Origin: Kibdelosporangium aridum
Lineage (GTDB): Bacteria > Actinomycetota > Actinomycetes > Mycobacteriales > Pseudonocardiaceae
NCBI RefSeq assembly: GCF_900176515.1
Contig: NZ_FWXV01000011.1
Location: 248,001-312,000 of the forward strand
Reading direction: 5' to 3'
DNA length: 64,000 bases
Below are positions 52,904 through 61,320 of the stretch, piece after piece. Below the pieces are notes generated by a model that saw nothing but the letters and a program-made list of their open reading frames with translations, did no database searches and had not been told where the DNA came from. How positions within the stretch are numbered: the stretch's first letter is position 1; each line of letters starts with the position of its first letter. The translations under genes and the position numbers were made by a program.

Positions 52904-52921
52904 TCTGGACCTAACTCCAGA
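52904..52921. promoter_or_regulatory. MerR-type operator and long-spacer promoter
   Basis: TCTGGA (52904-52909) and TCCAGA (52916-52921) form an inverted repeat. On the minus strand it lies between TTGACT (-35) and TCTAAG (-10) elements about 18 bases apart, the stretched spacing used by MerR activators. It faces the CCAFF gene at 52887. Confidence 0.65.
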
Positions 52922-52938
52922 GTCAAGGGAAATCGGGC

Positions 52939-53307
52939 ATGAAAATCGGACAGGTCGCCGAGCAGGCCGGTGTCAGCGTCGACACCGTGCGTTTCTACGA
53001 ACGCCGCGGCGTGCTGCCCGCGGCACAACGCCGCCCATCGGGGTATCGAATGTTCGCACCGGACGCGGTCGACCGGATTCGCATGGCCAAGGCGTTGCAG
53101 GACTTGGGATTCACGCTGGACGAGATCGTCGACGCGCTGCACTCCCACGGCACCTGTGAGACCGAACGCTGGCGGCTGGAGGCCGTGGTCGACCGGCTCG
53201 ACGCCAAGATCGCCGAACTGCGCCACGCCCGGCGCAACGCGATGAAAACCTTGCAGGACTGCCGATCCGGCCAGTGCGGACTCACGCCGCCCGAAAACCG
53301 AACGTAG
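52939..53307 (+). CDS. MerR-family regulator, cysteine-bearing (metal-type)
   Basis: 122 residues from ATG 52939. The HTH is MKIGQVAEQAGVSVDTVRFYERRGVLPAAQRR. Residue 71 onward includes the dimerisation helix with a Cys (GTCETERW), and the C-terminus ends QDCRSGQCGL, a C-x5-C loop like the metal sites of MerR/CadR-type sensors. It is divergent from the CCAFF gene across a MerR-type promoter. Metal identity is unknown. Confidence 0.88.
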   Translation: MKIGQVAEQAGVSVDTVRFYERRGVLPAAQRRPSGYRMFAPDAVDRIRMAKALQDLGFTLDEIVDALHSHGTCETERWRLEAVVDRLDAKIAELRHARRNAMKTLQDCRSGQCGLTPPENRT

Positions 53308-53350
53308 CCGCCAAGACAGAGGGACGCGAAGGCACCAGGTCAGTCAGCCT

Positions 53351-53608
53351 TCAGCACGAGCATGCACCGGAACAGGTGTGTGGCCGCGTCCGCCGGTGGT
53401 GGAGGAACCACACTAGGCCTGCGATCACGAACAGCACCGCGGACACGACGAGCAGGCCGGTCGTCGCCGCGGCGACACCTGCACCGCCGAGCAGCCCCAG
53501 CGGCACCAATAGAGGCACTGCGCAACACCCTGCACAGGCGACTGCCGCTACAGCTGCGATCACCTTGCTGCGTTTGGGCGGCCCTGAAGCGGCATCGGGT
53601 CTGCTCAT
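53351..53608 (-). CDS. Small MerT/MerF-like membrane protein with Cys-rich ends
   Basis: 85 residues from ATG 53608, overlapping the MerR stop as ATGA. KVIAAVAAVACAGCCAVPLLVPLGLLGGAG has a C-x-x-CC-x-x-P motif in the first helix, as in mercury importers MerT and MerF, and a second helix follows (GLLVVSAVLFVIAGLVWFL). The C-terminus is HTCSGACSC, a further soft-metal site. It probably moves Hg(II) or a related metal; this fits the motif but is not proven. Confidence 0.75.
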   Translation of the reverse strand: MSRPDAASGPPKRSKVIAAVAAVACAGCCAVPLLVPLGLLGGAGVAAATTGLLVVSAVLFVIAGLVWFLHHRRTRPHTCSGACSC

Positions 53609-54021
53609 TCGAGTCCTTCCTGGACAGTGGCGAGGTCGACGAAGGGCAGCGGACAGTCCTCGCACGTGCAGTGCGACAGGCTGTCGCAGCGGGCGTCGAT
53701 GACTTGGACGAGTCCCTGCCTGATCTTCGCGAGATCCGCCATCCGCTGGTCGACCTCGGCGAGCTTGGCCCGTGCGCGTGCCTGCAGATCCGGTGTCGGA
53801 TGCCGCGGACGGCCGGTGTCCAGCAACTCAGCGACCTCGTCGAGTGTGAAGCCGAGCCGCTGGGCCGCTTTGACCATCCGCAGCAGTGCCACCGCGTTCT
53901 CGTCGTAATCCCGATAGCCGCCCAACGACCGACGCGGCTCCGGCAGCAACCCTCGCCGCTCGTAGTAACGCAACGTCTGCACGTTCACCCCGGCCGCCGC
54001 GGCCAACTCTCCCGACCTCAT
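53605..54021 (-). CDS. MerR-family regulator with Cys-rich metal loop
   Basis: 138 residues from ATG 54021, overlapping the upstream CCAFF gene's stop as ATGA. HTH: MRSGELAAAAGVNVQTLRYYERRGLLPEPRR. Cys near 110 and the CDSLSHCTCEDCPLPF segment supply up to four cysteines in the metal-binding loop. The gene order CCAFF, merR-like, merT-like, all translationally coupled, implies one metal-responsive operon. Confidence 0.88.
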   Translation of the reverse strand: MRSGELAAAAGVNVQTLRYYERRGLLPEPRRSLGGYRDYDENAVALLRMVKAAQRLGFTLDEVAELLDTGRPRHPTPDLQARARAKLAEVDQRMADLAKIRQGLVQVIDARCDSLSHCTCEDCPLPFVDLATVQEGLE

Positions 54022-54413
54022 CGCCCACCCCGAGCGGTCAGGACGGCCTCGGCCTGCGCAGCCAGTCCATCCAGCACCAGTTCCTTGTCAGCGGGCACCC
54101 GGACGTCCACGATCACCTGGCCGCCATCGCGGCCAACAGCGAAGTCGAAGAACGCACAGCACTCCGCCTCCCGCGCGGTCAGGTCCCGCGCACGGCTCTC
54201 CACATCCGCGCCACCGCCGAGCCGCAACCGCAGCCACCCTGACTCTTCGCGGCTCATGTCGAGCAAAGAGGTGGTGAACAGCCCGTCGAACTCGGCGATA
54301 CGCACCGCCTGCCCGGCAGTCGGCAAAGTGCACGCCTCAGTCAGCACCCATCCGGTCATCGCCGCCGAACCACCGAGTCCACCCTCGGTGGTGCAACCAC
54401 ATCCACAAGTCAT
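54018..54413 (-). CDS. CCAFF-motif protein with N-terminal Cys cluster
   Basis: 131 residues from ATG 54413. The N-terminus MTCGCGC is a soft-metal cluster. A central RARDLTAREAECCAFFDFAVG segment (near residues 80-100) repeats the E-x-CC-AFF motif of the protein at 52456. The remainder predicts a beta-rich domain. First gene of the MerR operon, driven by the operator at 54460. Function unknown; metal binding is likely from the cysteines. Confidence 0.75.
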   Translation of the reverse strand: MTCGCGCTTEGGLGGSAAMTGWVLTEACTLPTAGQAVRIAEFDGLFTTSLLDMSREESGWLRLRLGGGADVESRARDLTAREAECCAFFDFAVGRDGGQVIVDVRVPADKELVLDGLAAQAEAVLTARGGR

Positions 54414-54459
54414 GCCCTACCTCCGGGCTGCGCGAACCAGAACCAACACCGACAACGCT

Positions 54460-54483
54460 AAGGCTGTACCTCAGTACAACCTT
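54460..54483 (-). promoter_or_regulatory. MerR operator before the CCAFF-merR-merT operon
   Basis: AAGGCTGTAC-CTCA-GTACAACCTT is an inverted repeat with one mismatch in ten. On the minus strand a TTGAAG -35-like element overlaps its right edge and TTAGCG its left, with about 19 bases between. This matches MerR-type promoter geometry. Confidence 0.7.
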
Positions 54484-54567
54484 CAACGAGACCTGCGTCA
54501 CAGTCCGGTCGTGCTCGGACTCCAGCTCCATGGCCTGGTCCTGCCGACTCATCGCGGTTGACGCTTG

Positions 54568-54589
54568 ACCTTGTAGTTACCGCAAAGGT
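54568..54589 (+). promoter_or_regulatory. MerR-type operator before the BmrR-like gene
   Basis: ACCTTG (54568-54573) and CAAAGGT (54583-54589) form an imperfect inverted repeat just downstream of TTGACC, a likely -35 element. Autoregulation by the MerR gene at 54602 is probable. Confidence 0.5.
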
Positions 54590-54601
54590 GACCATGGGGG
54601 C

Positions 54602-55441
54602 ATGTTGTCCATCAGCGATTTCAGTGAGATGTGCTGCCTGTCGCCGCAGACGCTGCGGTTTTACCACTCCGAGGGCCTGCTTGTCCCAGCTGAGGTCAAC
54701 GAACAGACCGGCTACCGCTCGTACACGTTCGACCAGATCGAACAGGCCATGCTGATCACCGTGCTACGCGGCGCGGGGATGAGCGTCAAACTCGTCCGGC
54801 GTGCACTCGACGAGCCGGACACAGCCCACGCCTTGTTGCGGCAACACGCTGCCGACGTGCAGCGCGAGCGGGAGGCCCAGGACGAGGCGATCAGCGATGC
54901 CCACGAACTGCTCAGCTCGTGGCCGCAAGCCCATGTGCGCCACGTGCCGGAAATGACCGTGGTGTCAAAGGTGGTGCCTGGCCCGTCGGCCGGGCTCAAC
55001 CAGTACGACTGGGACCAAGCCGATGCCGCCCTCTACGCCACAGTCCGAGAGGTCATCGAGACCGTGGAGTCCTGCGGAGTCGTTGTGTCGGGAACCCCGT
55101 GGCGAGCCCCGGCCATCGAAACCCCGGAACAGAAGAAACAGAACCTCACCGCCGCGGGACCGCACTGGCTGGTGAAGGTCCCCGTCGCAACCGACGACAA
55201 CGCACTCGCGGCACTGCCCGGCGACATCGAGGTGCAGACCTTCGAGGCTCGTACGGAACTGTCGATACGCATCCCCGGCAAGAGCTCGATGGCCAAGTAC
55301 GGCACCGCACTCTCACGCCTGGCCGCGCATCCCCTCGACGACGCCTTCATCGACTTCTCACGCATCCGCCAGGTACTGCACGACGACAGCGTGGAAACCA
55401 CCGTGGCCATCTGCAAGCTCGACGAGGCCACAAACCTATAG
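54602..55441 (+). CDS. MerR-family regulator with GyrI-like effector domain (BmrR type)
   Basis: 279 residues from ATG 54602 behind GGGGG. HTH: MLSISDFSEMCCLSPQTLRFYHSEGLLVPAEV; coiled coil near 75-110; then a GyrI-like domain (VVSKVVPGPSAGLNQYDWDQADAALYATVREVIE onward) of the kind that binds hydrophobic drugs in BmrR. Ligand and target are unknown; the FAD oxidoreductase unit downstream is a candidate. Confidence 0.85.
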   Translation: MLSISDFSEMCCLSPQTLRFYHSEGLLVPAEVNEQTGYRSYTFDQIEQAMLITVLRGAGMSVKLVRRALDEPDTAHALLRQHAADVQREREAQDEAISDAHELLSSWPQAHVRHVPEMTVVSKVVPGPSAGLNQYDWDQADAALYATVREVIETVESCGVVVSGTPWRAPAIETPEQKKQNLTAAGPHWLVKVPVATDDNALAALPGDIEVQTFEARTELSIRIPGKSSMAKYGTALSRLAAHPLDDAFIDFSRIRQVLHDDSVETTVAICKLDEATNL

Positions 55442-55503
55442 CCGGAAAGTCGCCCCGATCCGCATGACGGCTCCGCCAATCGGTTCCTTGACACGCATTC
55501 AGG

Positions 55504-55538
55504 TCATTCATACATTCAGTGTCACTTTGTATGAATGA
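55504..55538 (+). promoter_or_regulatory. 11-bp perfect inverted repeat upstream of the FAD oxidoreductase
   Basis: TCATTCATACA (55504-55514) and TGTATGAATGA (55528-55538) are exact complements, 13 bases apart, centred about 40 bases upstream of the oxidoreductase start. It is a strong operator candidate, probably for the TetR at 58108. Confidence 0.75.
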
Positions 55539-55559
55539 TGACGTGGGGAGTCGGTCCGC

Positions 55560-57023
55560 ATGGAGCTCGGCAAGACCGCCGTCGTCCTTGGTGGCAGTGC
55601 CGCCGGTCTCTGCGCCGCGGGGGCGCTCGCGCCGTACTTCGGTCAGGTGCTGGTGCTGGAACGCGATGAGCTCCCCGCCGAGGCTGAGCACCGGCGTGGC
55701 GTGCCGCAGAGCAAGCACCCGCATTTCCTGCTGAACTCCGGCCGTCGCGCGATTGGCGAGCTGTTCCCCGGGTTCGAGGACGACCTCATCGGTGCTGGCG
55801 GGCTGCATCTGATGCCGTCGATGGATGCCGCCTACCTCGGCGGGGAGGGCTGGTCGGCACGCAAGCGCAGCTCGATGACGATGGTCTACAGCTCTCGCAT
55901 CCTCATCGAGCGCGTGCTGCGCGACAAGGTGCGGGATCTGTCCAATGTGGTCATTCGCGAAGGTGTCTCGGTGACCGGCCTGACGGTTCGGGGTGGCGGC
56001 ACCCGCGACGGGGCGGTCACTGGAGTCGACTTCTCCACTCCCACTGGTGACGAGCACGTCGACGCCGATTTCGTGGTGGACGCGATGGGCCGTGGTTCCT
56101 CGGTCGGCAACTGGCTGGTGGCGGCGGGCTGGCCCGAGCCCGAGGTGCGGACCCTCGACGCCAAGGTCACCTACACCTCGCGTTGGTACGACCTGCCTGC
56201 GGAGCGACCGCCGTCCTGGTGGTGGCAGCACCTGGTGGTCATGCCGACGTTGGACAAGGGCGAGCACCCCGCCGAGCACGAGTTCCTGGTGAACTTCTTC
56301 CCGATCGAGGGCAACCGTGTCATCGCCTGCATGGGCTCGTGGGGCATCGAGATGCCTCGCACCGCCGACACGTTCGTCGAGTCGGCCGGCCGAGTGCGGA
56401 CGCCGTTGTTCGCGGCCGCGATGGCCCGGTGCACCCCTACCTCGGAGGTTCATCTGACCCGGTCGACCGGCAACAAGTGGCGCCGCTACGACCGGTGGGC
56501 CAACCCTCCACTGGGGATTGTGTTCATCGGCGACTCGATCTGCGCGTTCAACCCGTTCTACGCACAGGGCATCAGTTCCGCCTCGGCTTCGGCGCTGCTG
56601 CTGCGTGAGCACCTCGCCCGCGCCAGCCGTCTCGACGCGGCGTTCCACACACGCTTCCTCGTGGCCCAGCGCAAACTGCTCGACGTGCCGTGGCGCCTGG
56701 CGATGGCCAGGGACCAGGGCTACGAGTGCGCGGTGGGGACCGAGAAGTTGCGCGAGTGGCGACGTCGCATCGTCGCGGCCGCGTCAGGCCCGGCGTTCAA
56801 CCTCATCGTCGGTGCGGCCCGGGAGGACGATGCGGTCGACGAGCATTTCGCCAAGGTGTTCAACATGGAGGAGTCGCTGGGCGAGATGATGAGGAACCCA
56901 CGTGTGCTCGCAGGGCTCGTGCGCTACCGCATCCGTGCTGCGCTGGGGCGCCACCGGGTTCCCTACGGATTCGATCCCCAGGTCGATCCTCCGGCCAGGG
57001 ACTACAGCGCGGCGACGCGATGA
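55560..57023 (+). CDS. FAD-dependent oxidoreductase (monooxygenase/geranylgeranyl-reductase-like)
   Basis: 487 residues. KTAVVLGGSAAGLCAAGALAPYFGQVLVLERDE (residues 5-37) is the Rossmann GxGxxG-type FAD site with its terminal acidic residue; VVDAMGRGSSVGNWL near 175 and GIVFIGDSICAFNPFYAQGISSASASALLL near 320, the GD-x6-P FAD motif, follow. Such proteins hydroxylate or reduce lipophilic substrates. The stop overlaps the next gene as ATGA. Confidence 0.87.
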   Translation: MELGKTAVVLGGSAAGLCAAGALAPYFGQVLVLERDELPAEAEHRRGVPQSKHPHFLLNSGRRAIGELFPGFEDDLIGAGGLHLMPSMDAAYLGGEGWSARKRSSMTMVYSSRILIERVLRDKVRDLSNVVIREGVSVTGLTVRGGGTRDGAVTGVDFSTPTGDEHVDADFVVDAMGRGSSVGNWLVAAGWPEPEVRTLDAKVTYTSRWYDLPAERPPSWWWQHLVVMPTLDKGEHPAEHEFLVNFFPIEGNRVIACMGSWGIEMPRTADTFVESAGRVRTPLFAAAMARCTPTSEVHLTRSTGNKWRRYDRWANPPLGIVFIGDSICAFNPFYAQGISSASASALLLREHLARASRLDAAFHTRFLVAQRKLLDVPWRLAMARDQGYECAVGTEKLREWRRRIVAAASGPAFNLIVGAAREDDAVDEHFAKVFNMEESLGEMMRNPRVLAGLVRYRIRAALGRHRVPYGFDPQVDPPARDYSAATR

Positions 57024-58102
57024 GCGTCCTGTGCGGGCCGCAGGCCGAGGCCGTCACCCGCGAGCTTGGCTTCGACTGCCACGACGTCTCCCCCGTGGTC
57101 TCGATCCGCTTCCCCTGGGATCTGGCCCACTGGACGATGCCGCTACTCGAAGTGCTGATCATCAGCGGCGCCGTTTTCGCCCTTGTGCACGCCATCCGCC
57201 GCCATCGTGCGGGCGATCCGGTCAACCTGGCGCTGTGGTGCGCCTCGCTGGTCTATCTCTTCGTGACCGAACCGCCGCTGTACTTCCCGGAGTGGTTCGG
57301 TCTCGACAAGCTGTACGGCTTCATCTTCGCGCACAACCAGTTCACCGTGCAGTTCATGTGGGACCGGTTGCCGCTGTACATCGTGGCGTTCTACCCGGCG
57401 ATCAGTCAGCTCGCCTACGAGCTTGTCCGGTCGCTCGGCGTTTTCCGCCGTGGCGCGCTGACCGGTTCGGTAGCCGTTGCCTTTGCCTGCCAGGTGTTCT
57501 ACGAGGTCTTCGATCACGTCGGCCCGCAGCTGAAGTGGTGGGCCTGGAACATGGACAACCACATCGTCAACCACCCTGCGATGGCGTCGGTACCGATGAA
57601 CAGCATGCTGCTGTTCGCGTCTGTCTCGATGGGCGCCATGACCTACCTGGTCGTGCGTCTGACCAGTGGGCGGCGCGGGCGGTCACTGGCGCTGCGCACC
57701 TTGCTGGCCGGTGTCCTCACGCCGCCGACCATGGCCATCGCGGGCATCCCGTCGAGCTTCTTCAGCGGAAACACCACTGCGCAGGCGTGGGTCCTCGGCA
57801 TCGAACTGGCCCTGGTCTGGTTGGCAGGTGCGTGGATTGTGATCGCCCACGCAGGGAAAACGGACGAGCCCCTGTCCGCCTTCGCCCGGTTCTATCCTGC
57901 GGCCTACCTAAGTGGGATGGCTGTGTGCTGGATCGGTGCCCTACCGGCATACCTCGCCGCGGAGAACGGCATCACCAGCGACGGCACCCCGATCGGAAGC
58001 GGAGCCTACGCGCTCGCGTGTTTCATCGGGGCCGGTCTGTTGCTGGCCACGCTGTATCGCGTACACCGCAAGACACCTGCCAACCCCGTTCGTGGAACAT
58101 AG
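57020..58102 (+). CDS. Polytopic membrane protein of unknown function, coupled to the FAD oxidoreductase
   Basis: 360 residues from ATG 57020, overlapping the oxidoreductase stop. About eight hydrophobic segments. Between the second and third there is TEPPLYFPEWFGLDKLYGFIFAHNQFTVQFMWDRLPLY, rich in aromatic and acidic residues, and VGPQLKWWAWNMDNHIVNHP follows later. The layout recalls AveC-like membrane proteins, but the match is not clear enough to name. It may be a membrane enzyme acting with the oxidoreductase on a lipophilic compound. Confidence 0.7.
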   Translation: MSVLCGPQAEAVTRELGFDCHDVSPVVSIRFPWDLAHWTMPLLEVLIISGAVFALVHAIRRHRAGDPVNLALWCASLVYLFVTEPPLYFPEWFGLDKLYGFIFAHNQFTVQFMWDRLPLYIVAFYPAISQLAYELVRSLGVFRRGALTGSVAVAFACQVFYEVFDHVGPQLKWWAWNMDNHIVNHPAMASVPMNSMLLFASVSMGAMTYLVVRLTSGRRGRSLALRTLLAGVLTPPTMAIAGIPSSFFSGNTTAQAWVLGIELALVWLAGAWIVIAHAGKTDEPLSAFARFYPAAYLSGMAVCWIGALPAYLAAENGITSDGTPIGSGAYALACFIGAGLLLATLYRVHRKTPANPVRGT

Positions 58103-58107
58103 AGCGC

Positions 58108-58707
58108 ATGGGGCACCACGGATGGCAGGGCAACCCACCCGGTTCTGAAGACGAGGCACGCCGCCGGATCGTCGAGGCGGCGACGGCGTGCATCGACCGT
58201 TTCGGGCTCGCCAAGACCAACCTCTCCGACGTCGCAGCCGAGGCCGGAGTGACCCGCCAGACCGTCTATCGCTACTTCCCGAGCCTGACGGACATTCTCA
58301 GCGCCGTCGCCCTCGCCAGAGTCGAAGAGTTCGCGGGGCGGATGGAACGTCACCTGGCCAAGTTCGACAGCGCCGCCGAGGTTGCCGTGGAGTCCGTGGT
58401 GTTCGGCGTCCGGACCGTCCCCAACGAGCCCTACCTCGGCCTGCTCTTGCAGGCAGGCGAAGCCGACGTCTTCACCGTCGCGGTCACCTCTCCCATGTCC
58501 TTCGCCCTTGGCGCACGGATCCTGCGCAACGTGCCGGTCGACTGGCCTGCCGTCGGCGTCACCACCGACGAGGACCTCAAGGGACTCGCCGAGATCCTGA
58601 TGCGACTCTTCCTGTCGTTCCTGCAGTACCCCTCGACACCAGCGCTCACTGACGATCAGCTGCGATCTCTGGTCCGCCGCTGGATCGCACCGGCACTGCG
58701 CGGATAG
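58108..58707 (+). CDS. TetR-family regulator of the FAD oxidoreductase operon
   Basis: 199 residues from ATG 58108, five bases after the membrane gene. HTH: LSDVAAEAGVTRQTVYRYFPSLTDIL (residues 33-58). As third gene of the operon headed by the 11-bp inverted repeat it likely represses its own operon. The C-terminal ligand domain is not assignable. Confidence 0.87.
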   Translation: MGHHGWQGNPPGSEDEARRRIVEAATACIDRFGLAKTNLSDVAAEAGVTRQTVYRYFPSLTDILSAVALARVEEFAGRMERHLAKFDSAAEVAVESVVFGVRTVPNEPYLGLLLQAGEADVFTVAVTSPMSFALGARILRNVPVDWPAVGVTTDEDLKGLAEILMRLFLSFLQYPSTPALTDDQLRSLVRRWIAPALRG

Positions 58708-58749
58708 CTCGGGGCGAACAACCCCAATTCGTCGCTTTCGCCTGTTGCC

Positions 58750-58761
58750 TACCGGCCGGTA
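58750..58761. promoter_or_regulatory. 12-bp perfect palindrome before the cutinase gene
   Basis: TACCGGCCGGTA, 36 bases upstream of the cutinase start. Operator-like, but GC-rich palindromes of this length arise by chance. Confidence 0.35.
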
Positions 58762-58797
58762 ACGTAAAGGGGCTTCGGTCTCCCTGCGACCTATGAG

Positions 58798-59670
58798 GTG
58801 TACGACGACGTGCATACTCGAAGTCTGTTCGCCCTGCTCACGTTGACGATCGCCACGCTTGTCAGTCCGGCACAGGCACAGGCGGCCGCCAATCCCTACG
58901 AACGCGGTCCCGCTCCTACCGTCGCCAGTATCGAGGCGTCCCGCGGACCGTTCGCCATCGCGCAGACCACTGTGGCGGCGAGTGCTGTCCGAGGGTTCGG
59001 CGGCGGCACGATCTACTACCCGACATCCACCAGTGAGGGCACGTTCGGTGCCGTCGCGATCTCCCCCGGATTCACCGCGCGCCAAACCAGCGTCGCCTGG
59101 TACGGCCCGCGGCTGGCCTCCCAGGGGTTCGTGGTGATCACCATCGACACCCTGTCCACATTGGACCAGCCGGACCAGCGCGGTGCTCAACTGCTTGCGG
59201 CACTGGACTATCTGGTGCAGACCAGTTCCGTCCGCTCAAGGATCGACGGCACCCGGCTCGGCGTGATGGGCCACTCGATGGGCGGCGGTGGCAGCCTGCG
59301 AGCCGCGGCCACGCGGCCGGCTCTTCAGGCGGCCATTCCGCTCACCGCGTGGCACACCACCAAGAACTGGTCATCGGTACAGGTTCCGACGCTCATCGTC
59401 GGTGCCGAGAACGACACGACAGCGTCGGTCAGCGCGCATTCCGAGCCGTTCTACCAAAGCCTCTCGTCCACACCGGACAAGGCATACCTTGAACTCAACA
59501 ACGCCGGCCATTCCGCGCCGACATCCGCCAACACCACGATCGCGAAGTACAGCATCTCGTGGTTGAAGCGGTTCATCGACAACGACACCCGCTACGAACA
59601 GTTCCTCTGCCCGCCACCACCACCGAGTTCACTGATCGAGGAGTACCGGCACACATGCCCGCACTCCTGA
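58798..59670 (+). CDS. Secreted cutinase / PET-hydrolase homologue
   Basis: 290 residues from GTG 58798; GTG 58810 is an alternative. Signal peptide ([21 protein letters not shown]); mature start [11 protein letters not shown] closely resembles Thermobifida cutinases. Catalytic triad: Ser160 in GHSMGGGGS, Asp206 in AENDTT, His238 in AGHSAPT. The wobbling Trp185 in TAWHTTKNW is kept, as is the C-terminal disulfide (Cys271, Cys287). His precedes Ser160 as in cutinases, while Ser follows His238 as in Ideonella PETase. The enzyme hydrolyses cutin-like polyesters and probably PET; activity is inferred from the family. Confidence 0.93.
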   Translation: MYDDVHTRSLFALLTLTIATLVSPAQAQAAANPYERGPAPTVASIEASRGPFAIAQTTVAASAVRGFGGGTIYYPTSTSEGTFGAVAISPGFTARQTSVAWYGPRLASQGFVVITIDTLSTLDQPDQRGAQLLAALDYLVQTSSVRSRIDGTRLGVMGHSMGGGGSLRAAATRPALQAAIPLTAWHTTKNWSSVQVPTLIVGAENDTTASVSAHSEPFYQSLSSTPDKAYLELNNAGHSAPTSANTTIAKYSISWLKRFIDNDTRYEQFLCPPPPPSSLIEEYRHTCPHS

Positions 59671-59688
59671 ATCGCTGACGCCGGGTAG

Positions 59689-59715
59689 CGCCTTGGCCGG
59701 CTGTCGGCCAAGGCG
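59689..59715 (+). terminator. Terminator hairpin after the cutinase gene
   Basis: CGCCTTGGCCG (59689-59699) pairs perfectly with CGGCCAAGGCG (59705-59715), loop GCTGT. Its loop and right arm contain TGTCGG, a possible -35 element of the ECF42-type promoter for the next gene. Confidence 0.65.
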
Positions 59716-59747
59716 TGGCGTTCGAGTATGTCGGGCATAGTGGGGTC

Positions 59748-60083
59748 ATGAAGTATGTCTTGCTGATCTGTGACGATGAGAAGGCGTCGCCGACCATGGA
59801 GGAGATCGCGGCGGACCCGGCGTACCAAGCCTTTGACGCGGAGGTGGAACGGCGGGGAGCCAGCCTCGGTGGCGCGCGGCTGCGTCCGGTGGCCAGTGCG
59901 ACGACGGTGCGCGTCCGCGACGGAGAGACTCTGGTGTCCGATGGCCCGTTCGCGGAGACGAAGGACTTCGTCGGCGGTATCGACATCATCGAATGTGCCG
60001 ATCTGGACGACGCGATCGCGATCGCGGCGCGGCACCCCTACGCGAGCTGGGGTTGTGTCGAAGTCCGCCCAGTGTGGGAATGA
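59748..60083 (+). CDS. DGPF/YCII-domain protein, partner of ECF42 sigma factor
   Basis: 111 residues from ATG 59748. [13 protein letters not shown] and [20 protein letters not shown] carry the DGPF motif. The stop overlaps the sigma-factor start as ATGA. DGPF genes are the usual partners and targets of ECF42 sigma factors; their biochemical role is unknown. Confidence 0.88.
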   Translation: MKYVLLICDDEKASPTMEEIAADPAYQAFDAEVERRGASLGGARLRPVASATTVRVRDGETLVSDGPFAETKDFVGGIDIIECADLDDAIAIAARHPYASWGCVEVRPVWE

Positions 60084-61297
60084 CCGCGCCAGAGGCGGTT
60101 CGAGCAGCGGTCGATGCGGCGTATCGGCACGAGTGGGGCCAAGTCGTCGCCACGCTGATCGGGCTGACCGGAGACTGGGATCTGGCAGAGGACTGCGCGC
60201 AGGACGCGTTCGCCGCCGCGCTGACCACGTGGGCGCGCGATGGGGTTCCAGATCGTCCGGGTGCGTGGCTCACCACGACGGCCCGGCACCGGGCGATCGA
60301 TCGGCTGCGGCGTGACACGACGGGGGCGGCGAAGGTTCGGCAGCTCGCTGTACTGGAGCGCAGTCCGATTGAGCCGCCAGCCGAGGAGATTCCGGACGAG
60401 CAGCTGCGACTGATCTTCACGTGCTGCCATCCCGCACTGCCGTTCCCCGCGCGGGTCGCCCTGACGTTACGCACGTTGGCGGGACTGAGCACAGCTGAAA
60501 TCGCCAAGGCGTTCCTGACCGCCGAGCCGACGATGGCGCAACGCCTGGTACGCGCCAAGCGCAAGATCGTCGAAGCCGGGATACCGTACCGGGTTCCACC
60601 AGCGGAGCTCCTGCCGCAGCGGCTGACAGCCGTCCTCGCGGTGCTCTACCTGATCTTCAACGAGGGCTACGACGAACAGGACGGACGCAGGGCGCTCGCG
60701 GCTGAGGGAATCCACCTCACCCGGGTACTGGTTCATCTGATGCCGCGTCAGCCCGAGGCACGCGGCCTGTTGGCGTTGATGTTGCTGCTCGAAGCCCGGC
60801 GCGCGAATCGCACCGACGACGGCGTGCTGGTCACGTTGGAGAACCAGGACCGATCCCTGTGGGACCGCGCCCTGATCGCCGAAGGCGTTGCGACGCTTGA
60901 CGAAGCGTTGGCCATGCGGCGTCCCGGGCCGTACCAGGTACAGGCCGCGATTGCCGCCTGTCACGCTACGGCGCCTGACGCCGCGGCCACCGACTGGCCG
61001 CAGATCGCCGCCCTCTACGCAGAGCTCGCGCGGTTGGCGCCGTCCCCCGTGGTCGACCTCAACCGCGCCGTGGCGATCGCGATGGCCGACGGCATCTCCG
61101 CCGGACTCGCCCTCGTCGACGAGCTCGCCGAGTCCGGCAAGCTCGATGGCTACTACCTGCTGCCCGCGACCCGCGCTGATCTTCTCCGCCGGGACGGCCG
61201 CCTCGCCGAGGCCGCCAGGTACTACGAAGAGGCACTGGGTCTGGCGCCGACCGACGCCGAACGCCGCTATCTGACGAGTCGCCTTTCTGCGCTCTGA
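60080..61297 (+). CDS. ECF42-type RNA polymerase sigma factor with C-terminal TPR-like extension
   Basis: 405 residues from ATG 60080. Region sigma-2 includes [18 protein letters not shown] and [17 protein letters not shown]; sigma-4 includes [35 protein letters not shown] helical extension of about 220 residues follows ([16 protein letters not shown]-like segment to [18 protein letters not shown]), the mark of ECF42 sigma factors, which lack an anti-sigma and are regulated through this extension. Coupled to the DGPF gene. Confidence 0.9.
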   Translation: MTAPEAVRAAVDAAYRHEWGQVVATLIGLTGDWDLAEDCAQDAFAAALTTWARDGVPDRPGAWLTTTARHRAIDRLRRDTTGAAKVRQLAVLERSPIEPPAEEIPDEQLRLIFTCCHPALPFPARVALTLRTLAGLSTAEIAKAFLTAEPTMAQRLVRAKRKIVEAGIPYRVPPAELLPQRLTAVLAVLYLIFNEGYDEQDGRRALAAEGIHLTRVLVHLMPRQPEARGLLALMLLLEARRANRTDDGVLVTLENQDRSLWDRALIAEGVATLDEALAMRRPGPYQVQAAIAACHATAPDAAATDWPQIAALYAELARLAPSPVVDLNRAVAIAMADGISAGLALVDELAESGKLDGYYLLPATRADLLRRDGRLAEAARYYEEALGLAPTDAERRYLTSRLSAL

Positions 61298-61320
61298 CCA
61301 GCACAAAGACCATCGCGGCC

